Source of the DNA: Myxococcales bacterium | GTDB taxonomy: Bacteria > Myxococcota_A > Polyangia > Polyangiales > Polyangiaceae | NCBI GenBank assembly: GCA_021847645.1 | Contig: JAJZQG010000010.1 | Span: 1-64,000 of the forward strand | DNA: 64,000 nucleotides | Direction: 5' to 3' | In this document: one piece after another, positions 33,970 through 42,739 of the stretch | How positions within the stretch are numbered: position 1 is the stretch's first letter | How the letters are laid out: every line of letters starts with the position of its first letter | Notes under the pieces: generated by a model | Seen by the model: the letters and a program-made list of their open reading frames with translations, nothing else | The model's database searches: none | What the model was told of the DNA's origin: nothing | Position numbers and translations under genes: made by a program

Positions 33970-35490
33970 TCAGCCCCACACGCGAACGCGGAACCCCAGC
34001 TCCTGGGACAGCGCCACCATCTCCTCGAAGATATCCCCATAAGCGACCGCGACATGATTCGACAGGTAGTGCGCCATCAGCGCGTCGCGCGACATGCCCA
34101 GATCGGCCACCATCAGGGGCCACTCGCGCGTCGTGCCGTTCCACCAGGCGTCGCGCACCTCGGGCGGAAGCGCCACCACTTCGCCCTTGCCCACGTCCAT
34201 CCACAGCTCGTCGTTTCGCACGTAAGCACGCGACCAGGTGATCTTGCCCGGCAGGCTCTCGCCGCTGAAGGTGCCGCCGGCGTGGGGGAAGTACAGCGAC
34301 GGTTGCCGGTAGGAGTGAACGCCTCGCAGCGAGTCCGGATCGTGGTTGAACGCGTACGCGGAGCTCGACCCGGAGTTGAGCAGCACCCACAGGAAGCGGC
34401 CCTCGTGCATCGCGCCCCAGCGCACGTCGTGGAACATGACCGCCTGGTGAAGCCCCTTGGCCGTGAGCAGCCGCTTCATCAGCTCCATGGGCACCGCATT
34501 GCCCTGATCGGCCTCGGTGGAGCACACGATAGTGTCACCGTTGGACTCGGGCCGGCATACGCTATTGAGCAGTCCTTCGGCGAAGTCGGACGGCGGACGA
34601 AGAGGGATGAGCCCCAGCTGGTATTGCCAGCCGATGCAGTCGGCCTTGAACTCGCCCACCAGGTCGAGCACCGCGAGGTAGTCGCGCAGCTGCTCCTTGG
34701 TCGCGCTCTCGTCGAAGTCCTCGGCGCCGGATTGCTTCCAGTGGAACGTCACGCCGTGCTCCCGCACGAAGGCGAACGCGTCGTCGATGCGCGACGGGGC
34801 GATGCGCTTGCCGCGATCGAGCAGCCAGGCCTGATCGACCTTGTGCTCGCTGAAGCCGTGGCGGGCGAGCAGCCGCGGGCCGAAGTAGCCGTTGATCATG
34901 CCCATCGACGTGTCGCCGAGCATGAGAATCAGGGCGCGACGGGCGCGCAGTTGCGCTGCCACGACGCGAGCGGTGGCCGAGGCCTGGAGCGAAACCGGGG
35001 CGTGATACGACAAGCCGGTCTGCTCGTAGTGGATGCGGCCGGTCGAGCACCATTCATCCAGGCGGCTCATGAACTGCGCGTCGGAGGTGAAGTCGGCGGC
35101 GTCGGTCCAGGCGCGGGAGAACGGACGGCCCATCATCTCGAGGCAGGCGCCGGTGTTCAGAAGGCCCACGAGGCCGGGCCACTGGCCTGAGAAGTTGCTG
35201 GCCAGAAGCAACGGATTGTCTTTTCCGATGGCGCCTTCGACCGTATGCGGACCGTAGATCCAATGGACGCACACGGCGATCATCGGATCGGTCACCGGGC
35301 CGAGCTTCTCGATGGACTCGTGGGGTTTGGACAGGAAACCCTCGATGCGGTAGGGCTCGCGCCCGAGCTTGCGCAGGGCCTTCTCGAGCTGCTCGGTAGC
35401 CTGCAGCATGCTGGGCCGCGCCAGATCGTTGGGGATGGACCGGCCGTCGCCCGGCCAGAAGAGTGCGACTCGCTTTCCCATGACGCCCAT
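33970..35490 (-). CDS. L-fucose/L-arabinose isomerase-fold sugar isomerase
   Basis: 506 residues (503 if the ATG at 35481 is used). The chain reads as a member of the fucose isomerase-like group: an N-terminal Rossmann-like part (VALFWPGDGRSIPNDLARPS), a middle MLGDTSMGMINGYFGPRLLA segment and a C-terminal barrel with metal-ligand candidates in STEADQGNAVP and VMFHDVRWG. Those enzymes interconvert aldose and ketose sugars using Mn2+. The downstream kinase prefers ketopentoses, so an aldopentose or 6-deoxysugar is the likely substrate. The pair forms a two-gene catabolic operon with no transporter or regulator beside it. Confidence 0.75.
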   Translation of the reverse strand: MGVMGKRVALFWPGDGRSIPNDLARPSMLQATEQLEKALRKLGREPYRIEGFLSKPHESIEKLGPVTDPMIAVCVHWIYGPHTVEGAIGKDNPLLLASNFSGQWPGLVGLLNTGACLEMMGRPFSRAWTDAADFTSDAQFMSRLDEWCSTGRIHYEQTGLSYHAPVSLQASATARVVAAQLRARRALILMLGDTSMGMINGYFGPRLLARHGFSEHKVDQAWLLDRGKRIAPSRIDDAFAFVREHGVTFHWKQSGAEDFDESATKEQLRDYLAVLDLVGEFKADCIGWQYQLGLIPLRPPSDFAEGLLNSVCRPESNGDTIVCSTEADQGNAVPMELMKRLLTAKGLHQAVMFHDVRWGAMHEGRFLWVLLNSGSSSAYAFNHDPDSLRGVHSYRQPSLYFPHAGGTFSGESLPGKITWSRAYVRNDELWMDVGKGEVVALPPEVRDAWWNGTTREWPLMVADLGMSRDALMAHYLSNHVAVAYGDIFEEMVALSQELGFRVRVWG

Positions 35491-35626
35491 AGAGCACCAC
35501 CCGGCCGCGGCGGCAATGCTGCGCCGCGCGGTTGGCTCGCCGCGTCACGAGCCGCGCACCTTGCCGCGATCGAAGGCGCCATCGCTTGACTTCCTCACCC
35601 CGCGTCCGTCAGATCACCCCCCTCCC

Positions 35627-37291
35627 ATGGACGAGACCGAGTACTTCAACCGACGAGTCGGCACCACGCTGCGGGGCAAGTGGACCCTGGAGTCGTTGCT
35701 GGGCGTCGGGGGCATGGCTGCGGTCTACGTGGGTGTGCACCACATCGGACGGCGCGAGGCGATCAAGATCCTGCACCCGGAGGTGGCCGCGAACCCCGAG
35801 GTCCGGGCGCGCTTCGAGCAGGAAGCCCACGCGGTCAACCGTCTGCAGCATCCCGGCGCGGTGCAAGTACGCGATTTCGACGTGACCGAGGACGGCTGCC
35901 CGTTCCTGGTCATGGAGCTGCTCGAGGGCGAATCGCTGTCGACGCTGTTGGAGCGCGGACCGGTCGCGCTTCCCGAGTTGCTGCGGTGGACCGACGAGCT
36001 GCTCGAGGTGCTCGCGGCCGCTCACGATCTGGGGATCATCCATCGCGACATCAAGCCCGACAACCTGTTCATCCAGAAGGACGGCCGCCTGAAGGTGCTG
36101 GACTTCGGCATCGCGCGCATGCGCGAGGGCGCGCCCAAGGCCATGAACACGCGCACGGGCACGGCGCTCGGCACCCTGTCGTACATGCCTCCCGAGCAGG
36201 CCAGGGGCATTCACATCGACGGACGGGCCGACTTGTATTCGGTGGGCGCGACGCTGTTCCGGGCGCTTGCGCGACGCCGTATCCACGACGGGCAGAGCGA
36301 TGCGGACGTGCTGATCAAGGTCGCAACGACCCCGGCGCCGCGGCTGGCGTCGGTCGCGCCCGAGGTGGCGGCGACGGTGTGCAGCGTGGTGGACTGCGCG
36401 CTGTCGTTCGAGCGCGAGCACCGTTACCCCGACGCGCGCACCATGCAGGCCGACGTCCGGGCGCTGGCGCGAAACGAGATTCCACCGTTCGTGGCCGCTC
36501 ACCCGCTGCCCGCTCGCGCCGAATCCGTTCCGCTCTCCTTCGGCGGACTGGTGTCGTCGGGCGTCGGATCAGAAGATCGCACGCGCGCCGAAGGCTCGAC
36601 CCCGCAGCGCGCACAGGGCCTGTCGCGGCAAAACACCGAGCCGGCGCCCACGCGCATCGACAGGATCTCCGCGCCCATCTCCGCTCCCGCACCGCTCGCC
36701 ACGCCGCTGGCCGTCGCGCCCGCAGCGTCAGCGCATTATCCGGCCAACGCGCCGTCTTCGCCCATCTCCGCTCCCGCTCCTACCCTCGTGGCTCCGCCCG
36801 TGTCCGTGCCGCCTTCGCCGCGGAGGCCATCCTCCCATGTCGTCGTGATCGCAATCGCGGCCGCGGTGCTGTTCGGGCTCGGCCTCCTCGTGCTGCTGAC
36901 CCTTGTGGGAGGCTTCTGGCTGACCCATGCGAGCGCGGATCAACAGCCGCCCGCAGCCGTGTCGGCGAGCAGCGAAGCGTCGGGCGAGGCAACCACGCCG
37001 GAGGCTGTTGCAACGGACACGAGCGCCAGTCTTCCTGCGACGGCGACCACCCCGGCGACCGTCGCGGCGACGGCGCCTCCGGTTGCCCCGGGGACGACGA
37101 CGGTGCCGCTGGCGCTTCCGCCGGTCATCAAGACGACTGCGCCGCCGGTGCCGACGGCGCCGGGCACGACGCTGCCGTTTCCCGCAACACCGCCCGCGAC
37201 AACGCCGCCGGCGGTCCCATGGCCCACTCCGCCGGCGACGACGCCGGGCAAGCCGCCTCATCAGGACAAGAAAAAGAAGCACGAAAAGTAG
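35627..37291 (+). CDS. Membrane Ser/Thr protein kinase with Pro/Thr-rich C-terminal tail
   Basis: 554 residues from the ATG at 35627. The kinase domain covers about 18-285: Gly loop LGVGGMAAVYVG, ATP lysine K47 in EAIKIL, catalytic HRDIKPDN with D141, and DFG at 159-161. A Pro/Ala-rich juxtamembrane segment follows (290-400), then a TM helix at about 404-432 and an extracytoplasmic tail of 120 residues rich in Thr, Ala and Pro, ending HQDKKKKHEK. This is the PknB-type layout (cytosolic kinase, membrane helix, outside sensor part), but the outside part is low complexity and lacks PASTA repeats. It may read the cell wall or serve as a spacer. Confidence 0.9.
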   Translation: MDETEYFNRRVGTTLRGKWTLESLLGVGGMAAVYVGVHHIGRREAIKILHPEVAANPEVRARFEQEAHAVNRLQHPGAVQVRDFDVTEDGCPFLVMELLEGESLSTLLERGPVALPELLRWTDELLEVLAAAHDLGIIHRDIKPDNLFIQKDGRLKVLDFGIARMREGAPKAMNTRTGTALGTLSYMPPEQARGIHIDGRADLYSVGATLFRALARRRIHDGQSDADVLIKVATTPAPRLASVAPEVAATVCSVVDCALSFEREHRYPDARTMQADVRALARNEIPPFVAAHPLPARAESVPLSFGGLVSSGVGSEDRTRAEGSTPQRAQGLSRQNTEPAPTRIDRISAPISAPAPLATPLAVAPAASAHYPANAPSSPISAPAPTLVAPPVSVPPSPRRPSSHVVVIAIAAAVLFGLGLLVLLTLVGGFWLTHASADQQPPAAVSASSEASGEATTPEAVATDTSASLPATATTPATVAATAPPVAPGTTTVPLALPPVIKTTAPPVPTAPGTTLPFPATPPATTPPAVPWPTPPATTPGKPPHQDKKKKHEK

Positions 37292-37361
37292 GACTTTCGA
37301 ACGCAAGGGAGGCGCGCAGCAGAGGGTGGCGTGTCGAGGGCCCGATGGGTATTCTGCCGGC

Positions 37362-37778
37362 ATGGCGAACGAAGCACTCAAGACCGCGGTGAAGCAGATT
37401 GTCGGTCACGCGAAAGAAGGCCGGGTGGACGAGGCCTACGCTGGATATCGCGCACTGTTCTCGGGGCCGGAGTTCGCGACCTATCGCCCCGAGGACCAGC
37501 GCCAGGCGCTGCGGCTGATGGTGCACGCCAAACGCCCGTCGGGGCGGCCGAGTGAGGTGATCGTGGACGCGCACCGCGCGGCGATACCGCTGCTCACGGA
37601 GATGGCAGCGGCCCACGGGGAGCCGGCGGACTTCGAGATGCTGGGGATGTGCCAGGTGATGGTGGGCGACGAGAAGTCGGCGTCGGCCAGCTTTCGCGCG
37701 GGGCTCAACATCGAGCGGGCCCGAAACCCCCAGTCCGATCTGTGCGGCGCCTTGATGAAGTGGGTGGCCTCGGTTTGA
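37362..37778 (+). CDS. Small TPR-like helical protein
   Basis: 138 residues. The chain is helical and TPR-like: VDEAYAGYRALFSGPEFATY, then DFEMLGMCQVMVGDEKSASA and SFRAGLNIERA. No signal peptide. It starts 70 bases after the membrane kinase in the same direction and ends three bases before the convergent zinc-ribbon kinase. It may act as an adaptor or substrate of the kinase, but this is inference. No named family was recognised. Confidence 0.65.
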   Translation: MANEALKTAVKQIVGHAKEGRVDEAYAGYRALFSGPEFATYRPEDQRQALRLMVHAKRPSGRPSEVIVDAHRAAIPLLTEMAAAHGEPADFEMLGMCQVMVGDEKSASASFRAGLNIERARNPQSDLCGALMKWVASV

Positions 37779-37781
37779 GGT

Positions 37782-38864
37782 TCACAACGCCGGCCACTTC
37801 GGCGGCTCCACACCCAGTTTCCGACAGAACAACACCGCCGTGTCGCGCCCCAGGCGGGTCCTCGGCTCGTAGACGTCGGGCTCCACGATCCGGGGCGGCG
37901 CGCTCAACGGCGCGCCGGGTTCGTCGATGAGCCGGTGCATGTCCGCGAGCATCGCCGAGATGGTGGGATAGCGGTTCTCGGGCCGCTTTTTCATGCATCG
38001 GCCCACGAGCTGGTCGATGCGCGGATCGAGGTTCTCGACGAACCACGAGGGCGGCGCTGCGGCGAGCACGACCTGATGGGCGAGCAGATCGACGCTGCGC
38101 TCTCCTTCGAAAGGCAGGTGGCCGGTGATCGCGCGGAACAGCACGACACCCAGCGCGTAGACGTCGGCGCGCGGGTCGATGCTCTCGGACAGCACCTGCT
38201 CGGGCGGCATGTAGGCCGCGGTACCCATGGTGGTGGCGCCTTCGGAGCCGTGGTGCGAGTGCAGCTTGGCCAGGCCGAAGTCCACGAGCCGCACACCGCT
38301 GGGTGCGCCGGGCTCGCCTACCAGGAAGATGTTGTCGGGCTTCACATCGCGGTGCACGATCGCCGCGGCGTGCACCGCCTCCAGGCCCGCCGCCGCGTCG
38401 CGCAGCAGCCGCAGCGCCACGATCGGCTCGAGCCGCTTGTCGCGTCGCAGGCGTGCGCCCAGCGATTCGCCCTTCAGATAGTCGATCACGATGAACGGCC
38501 GTCCGTCCGTCCACCGGCCGACGTCGAGCACCTTGACCACGTTGGGATGCTCGATGCGAAGAATCGCCTTGGCCTCCCGGAAGAAGCGCGTGCGCTGCTC
38601 GTCCTGCGCAGCGAACTGTTTGCTCAGCACCTTGACCGCGACCGACTCGTTCGTCGCGATGTCCGTGGCGTGGTACACTCGCGCCATCGATCCCTGGCCG
38701 ATGATCTCGCCGAGCCGGTAGCGGCCCCCGATGACCGTCGCTGCCGGCGCCGACGGCGTCTCGTCCAGATCCTCCACGGGCCGTCGGTCGAGCAGCCTGG
38801 ATCCGTCCGCCGGGCAGAACGCCGTGGATGCGTCATAGTCGCGATGGCAGCGGGGGCAGTACAT
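37782..38864 (-). CDS. Ser/Thr protein kinase with N-terminal zinc ribbon
   Basis: 360 residues from the ATG at 38864. The first 24 residues, MYCPRCHRDYDASTAFCPAD, form a zinc-ribbon-like CxxC-x(10)-C motif. The kinase domain runs from about 47 to 310 with Gly loop IGQGSMARVYHA, lysine K78, catalytic HRDVKPDN (D173) and DFG at 195-197. There is no TM segment, so it is a soluble kinase. The phosphatase gene lies directly upstream on the same strand (11 bases between them); kinase and phosphatase probably oppose each other on shared substrates. The zinc ribbon may sense metal or redox state, or bind partners. Confidence 0.9.
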   Translation of the reverse strand: MYCPRCHRDYDASTAFCPADGSRLLDRRPVEDLDETPSAPAATVIGGRYRLGEIIGQGSMARVYHATDIATNESVAVKVLSKQFAAQDEQRTRFFREAKAILRIEHPNVVKVLDVGRWTDGRPFIVIDYLKGESLGARLRRDKRLEPIVALRLLRDAAAGLEAVHAAAIVHRDVKPDNIFLVGEPGAPSGVRLVDFGLAKLHSHHGSEGATTMGTAAYMPPEQVLSESIDPRADVYALGVVLFRAITGHLPFEGERSVDLLAHQVVLAAAPPSWFVENLDPRIDQLVGRCMKKRPENRYPTISAMLADMHRLIDEPGAPLSAPPRIVEPDVYEPRTRLGRDTAVLFCRKLGVEPPKWPAL

Positions 38865-38875
38865 GGCACGAGTCC

Positions 38876-39625
38876 TCAGATCGACTCGTAGACGTTCATC
38901 GACGGAAGCTCGATGGCGCTCAGGAAGCCGCCGTGTCCGCACCCGGTGTCGAGCCCGATCGCGCTGCGGCCCATCCAGATCCGCGTCTGCTCGGGCTGCG
39001 ACTCGGCCGCGAGCTCCTGCCACAGATAGTCGGTCAGCGTGTGGCCGAAGACCACCTGCTTTCCGTCGTAGTCGCGGAAGAAGGCTTCGTCCCTACACCA
39101 TAGCAGCGCGATCGGCGCCTTGACCTCCGAAGGGTGCATGAAGCGGTCGCCGTCCCGAGGCAGCCCGGAGTGCACGTAGATGCCGTGGTCGTCCTCGTAC
39201 CAGTACGGCAGATCGTCCATCCACCGGATCACGTCGTCGGGCAGGAAGGAACCCGACTGGATGACCATGAGCTCTTCGGGCGCCGGCACTTCGCCCTCGG
39301 CTGGAATCGGGCCGCCCACGAAGGACCGATAGGCCGCCAGACAGCCATTGAGCGGCGGCAGCACGAACTCGTCCCACCCCTCCTTGACCACCCGCAACCA
39401 GGCGTCCTCGTGATTGCCACGCAACGTCACCACCCGGGCCGACGTCGCCGCCGGCAGGTTCCGAACATAGTCGATGACCTGCGCGGAGCGGGGACCCCGA
39501 TCCAGGTAGTCGCCCAAGAATACGACGGTATCGTCGGCGGTCAGCTCCGGGAAGCTGCCGAGAAGCCTCCAGAGATGCTCGACATCTCCATGAACATCAC
39601 CGATGACGAAGGTGCGACGGGGCAT
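38876..39625 (-). CDS. PPP-family Ser/Thr phosphatase
   Basis: 249 residues from the ATG at 39625 (MPRRTFVIGDVHGD). All PPP metallophosphatase motifs are present: GDVHGD at 9-14, GDYLDRG at 38-44, GNHE at 70-73, and later histidines in YVHSGLP and VFGHT. Two metal ions (Mn/Fe) are bound by these residues. The family removes phosphate from Ser/Thr (and sometimes Tyr) residues in bacteria. It is the first gene of an operon with the zinc-ribbon kinase. The upstream region is a 446-base gap containing the promoter. Confidence 0.92.
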   Translation of the reverse strand: MPRRTFVIGDVHGDVEHLWRLLGSFPELTADDTVVFLGDYLDRGPRSAQVIDYVRNLPAATSARVVTLRGNHEDAWLRVVKEGWDEFVLPPLNGCLAAYRSFVGGPIPAEGEVPAPEELMVIQSGSFLPDDVIRWMDDLPYWYEDDHGIYVHSGLPRDGDRFMHPSEVKAPIALLWCRDEAFFRDYDGKQVVFGHTLTDYLWQELAAESQPEQTRIWMGRSAIGLDTGCGHGGFLSAIELPSMNVYESI

Positions 39626-40071
39626 CTGGCCGGGCAGTTTCGCGCCTCGCCGGTCGAATGGGAAGGGGGCGGCCTCCGGAGGCCACAAAAAGCTGTCGCG
39701 CGAAGGAGCCGGGGGGGGCGCAGCTTCACTCCGCGCGACAAGAGGGGGCGTGGGGCCGATCGCTCGTTCGGCGACCGGAACTCCGACGCTACCTATCGGG
39801 TTTACACCGCAGGCGCGCCCTCGGTCAATCTTTCGGCGCGACGAGAGGCGCATTTTGGTGGCGACCAGGAGCGTCGAATGTCCGAACATGCGCCGCGACT
39901 CGGCGTGGTCGTGCCTCGCGACGCTCGGCCAACGCCTCCCACGGCGCCAACTCCCCCGTGCCGCCCCGACTGCGGAGCGCGGCTTGTGACAAGGCGCACG
40001 GCATGCCCGGCGCCCGATCGCCGCCCCGCTGGCCCCCGGCGTTCGATAGCAGGGCGGTCGCCCCCAAGCCG
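39626..40071. other. Intergenic stretch, no supported gene
   Basis: About 450 bases between the phosphatase start and the helicase stop, both on the minus strand. It contains open frames on both strands but nothing resembling a known family. It holds the phosphatase-kinase promoter and the end of the helicase transcript. Confidence 0.4.
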
Positions 40072-42636
40072 CTATGTGCCAATCCGACGCAGCTCCACCA
40101 GGGGCAGAGACTCATCCACAATCTGCTCCAGATCGACGACCCCCTCGACCACCCAGTCCTCGTCGCCCTCGGGGTCGACAATCTTGTGCAGGACGGTCCA
40201 GCGTCTGGGGCCGTCCTCCCGCAGAATCGTATTTTGCACATGACGGGCGCGCGGAGAGACATCGATGCTCGCGTGCTCGGCGAAGTACGGCTCCAGCACG
40301 GCCTCGAATCGCTCCGCGGGCCAGGGATCGTCGGCCGCGAATCGCACGTACTCCGCCGCGTCGTCCCACGTCCGGCTCGCCAGGCACTTGAGCAGCAGGA
40401 ACAGCTCGTTGCGAATCCGGCGCGAGAATGCCTTGAAGTCCGAGGCCAGATCCGTCGGACGCGCCGGCTCCTCGAGCACGCGCAGACGATCCTTGGGGCG
40501 CACGATCTCGCCGCGCATCATCCGCTCCCACTCGTCGATGAGGCTCGAGTCCACGTGCATGAGCACCGTGCGCAGGAACGCGACGACGTCCGAGAAGGCT
40601 TCGTCGTGGTAGGCCTCGGGCACGTTCTGCAAGCAGGTCTTGTAGACCTGGGACAGGTAGCGCAGCAGCACACCCTCGCTGCGGGCGATGCCCAGGTCTT
40701 TCACATAGTCGTTGAAGCCCATGCACTTCTCGTACATGTCGCGGGCGACCGACTTGGGACGGATGTTCTCCGCTGCCACCCAGGGGTGGCTCTTGGCAAA
40801 GATGTTGAACGTGTCGTAGATGAATTCCGCGTTCGGCTTCGGATGCTCGACCTTTTCGAGCTGGGCCATGCGCTCCTCGTACTCCACCCCCTCGGCCTTG
40901 AGCCTGCCCACCAGCTCGTCCTTGATGCGGTCGACCTGACGCTGCAAGACCGGCGTCGGATCCTCGAGAATCGACTCCACCAGCGTCAGCACCTCGAGCG
41001 CCCAGCTGTCCGCCGCCCGATCGAGGAAGTCGATCACCTCGACCAGATACAGCGACAAGGCCTGGTGCAGCGAGAAGTCGCGCTGCAGGTCCGCGCTCAC
41101 CCGCACCACCGAGCCCCGCCCCTCGCCCCCGCGCACCAGCTCCACGATCCGCGCGTCGCGCAGCGATCGGAACAGCCTGGCCGCCAGGCGAAGCTGACGA
41201 CGCTGCTCGGGCTCCCGAAGATGCGTGCGCCGGATGGTCTGCACCAGGCGCCCATAGCCCGGGCCCTGGTCGGCGTCGCCCTGCAGCACCTGGATGATCA
41301 TGCCGTGGGAGACCTCGAACCGGGGCTCGAGGGCCTCGGGCTGCGCCGCGACCAGGCGCGCAAAGGTCTTGTCGTCGTAGTGCACGAAGCCCCGCGGCGG
41401 CTTCTTGTTGACGAGCTTGTTCTTGAGATGGGGAGACTTGATGCGCTTGGCCTCCAGCTTCTTGTTCTCCGCCACGTGCTCCGGCGCCAGTCCCACCACA
41501 CGGCCGTGATCGTCGAAGCCCCTCCGTCCGGCCCGGCCTGCCAGCTGGTGGAACTCGCGCGCCGTCAGAATGGCTGTCCGCTCCCCATTGAACTTGGACA
41601 GGGAGGTGAATAGCACCGTGCGGATCGGGATGTTCACGCCCACACCCAGGCTGTCGGTGCCGCTGACCACCTTGAGCATGCCCGCCTGGGCCAGCTTCTC
41701 CACCATCAGCCGGTACTTGGGCAACAGCCCCGCGTGGTGCACGCCGATGCCCGCCCGCAGGAAACGCTGCAGCTCCTTGCCGTAGGGCGTGTCAAAGCGC
41801 ATGCGCGCGAGCTCCGCCCCGATGGCCTGGCGCTCCTCGCGCGTGTTCACCTGGATGCTCGTGAGCGCCTGGGCGTTCTCCGCGCAAGAACGCTGCGTGA
41901 AGTTCACCAGGTAGATCGGCGCCTCGGATTCCCCCAGCAGCGCCTCGATCGTCTCCTGAAGCGCCGTCTCGCGATACTCGAACGTCAGCGGTACCGGACG
42001 GTCGGCGCCCATGATCACTGCCACCTTGCGGTCCGTGTACTCCTCGATCCGCTTGGCGATCGAGGTCATGTCACCCAGCGTGGCCGACATGAGCAGGAAG
42101 ACCGTCTCGCGCAGCGTGATGAGCGGAATCTGCCATGCCGCGCCCCGCTCCTTGTCGCCGTAGAAGTGGAACTCGTCCATCACCACGTAGTCGGCCCCCA
42201 GCTCCGGGTCGCGAAGAGCCATGTTGGCCAGAATCTCCGCCGTGCAACAGACCACCGGCGCGTCGCGGTTGACCGACGCATCGCCCGTGAGCAGGCCCAC
42301 GTTCTCGGCGCCGAAGGCCTCGCACAGGTCGAAGAACTTCTCGTTGACCAGCGCCTTGATGGGCGAGGTGTAATACGAGCGGCGTCCCTCCGCGGCGGCT
42401 TGGAAGTGCAGGAACTGGGCAACCAGCGACTTGCCCGAGCCGGTGGGCGTGTTGAGGATGACGTGGCGCCACTCGAGCAGCTCGAGGATGGCCTGCTCCT
42501 GCGCCGGGTACAGCTCGAAGCCGAGCTTGCCCGTGTACGCCAGGAACCGGTCGAGGATCTCTCCCCGGTCCGGCTCGTCTCCGGTGTTCCGTAGGCCTTC
42601 GAGCAGGCTGTGCAGCGGTGCAACTTCGCTCGGCAT
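40072..42636 (-). CDS. DEAD/DEAH-box helicase with DUF3516 domain (Ski2-like)
   Basis: 854 residues. Walker A is TPTGSGKS at 63-70; the Walker B equivalent is MDEFH near 153-157, then LMSATLGDM (motif III) and HQLAGRAGRRGFD (motif VI). The C-terminal 450 residues correspond to DUF3516, found with this helicase core in actinobacteria and myxobacteria. The closest known relatives are Ski2/Mtr4-type RNA helicases of SF2. A role in RNA or DNA unwinding is inferred; the in vivo substrate is unknown. It lies head-on behind a membrane protein of the same strand (42740) with a 100-base gap. Confidence 0.88.
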   Translation of the reverse strand: MPSEVAPLHSLLEGLRNTGDEPDRGEILDRFLAYTGKLGFELYPAQEQAILELLEWRHVILNTPTGSGKSLVAQFLHFQAAAEGRRSYYTSPIKALVNEKFFDLCEAFGAENVGLLTGDASVNRDAPVVCCTAEILANMALRDPELGADYVVMDEFHFYGDKERGAAWQIPLITLRETVFLLMSATLGDMTSIAKRIEEYTDRKVAVIMGADRPVPLTFEYRETALQETIEALLGESEAPIYLVNFTQRSCAENAQALTSIQVNTREERQAIGAELARMRFDTPYGKELQRFLRAGIGVHHAGLLPKYRLMVEKLAQAGMLKVVSGTDSLGVGVNIPIRTVLFTSLSKFNGERTAILTAREFHQLAGRAGRRGFDDHGRVVGLAPEHVAENKKLEAKRIKSPHLKNKLVNKKPPRGFVHYDDKTFARLVAAQPEALEPRFEVSHGMIIQVLQGDADQGPGYGRLVQTIRRTHLREPEQRRQLRLAARLFRSLRDARIVELVRGGEGRGSVVRVSADLQRDFSLHQALSLYLVEVIDFLDRAADSWALEVLTLVESILEDPTPVLQRQVDRIKDELVGRLKAEGVEYEERMAQLEKVEHPKPNAEFIYDTFNIFAKSHPWVAAENIRPKSVARDMYEKCMGFNDYVKDLGIARSEGVLLRYLSQVYKTCLQNVPEAYHDEAFSDVVAFLRTVLMHVDSSLIDEWERMMRGEIVRPKDRLRVLEEPARPTDLASDFKAFSRRIRNELFLLLKCLASRTWDDAAEYVRFAADDPWPAERFEAVLEPYFAEHASIDVSPRARHVQNTILREDGPRRWTVLHKIVDPEGDEDWVVEGVVDLEQIVDESLPLVELRRIGT

Positions 42637-42739
42637 GATGTGTCCTCGGTGGTCGGCCGAGCATCATGCCAGCCCACCCCCCCACGACCATGCAAAATCG
42701 ACCCGCGCCGTCCCGCCCACGGGACGCCTGCCCGTCCGC

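Noticed and set aside
31711-35190. A 1159-codon plus-strand open frame across the isomerase and kinase genes
   Set aside because: The minus strand encodes two recognised enzymes there; the plus frame has no family and covers IS91 remnants in antisense.
39879-40100. Plus-strand frame starting MSEHAPRLGVVVPRDARPTP
   Set aside because: Pro/Arg-rich, no family, no ribosome binding site, and overlaps the end of the helicase gene.
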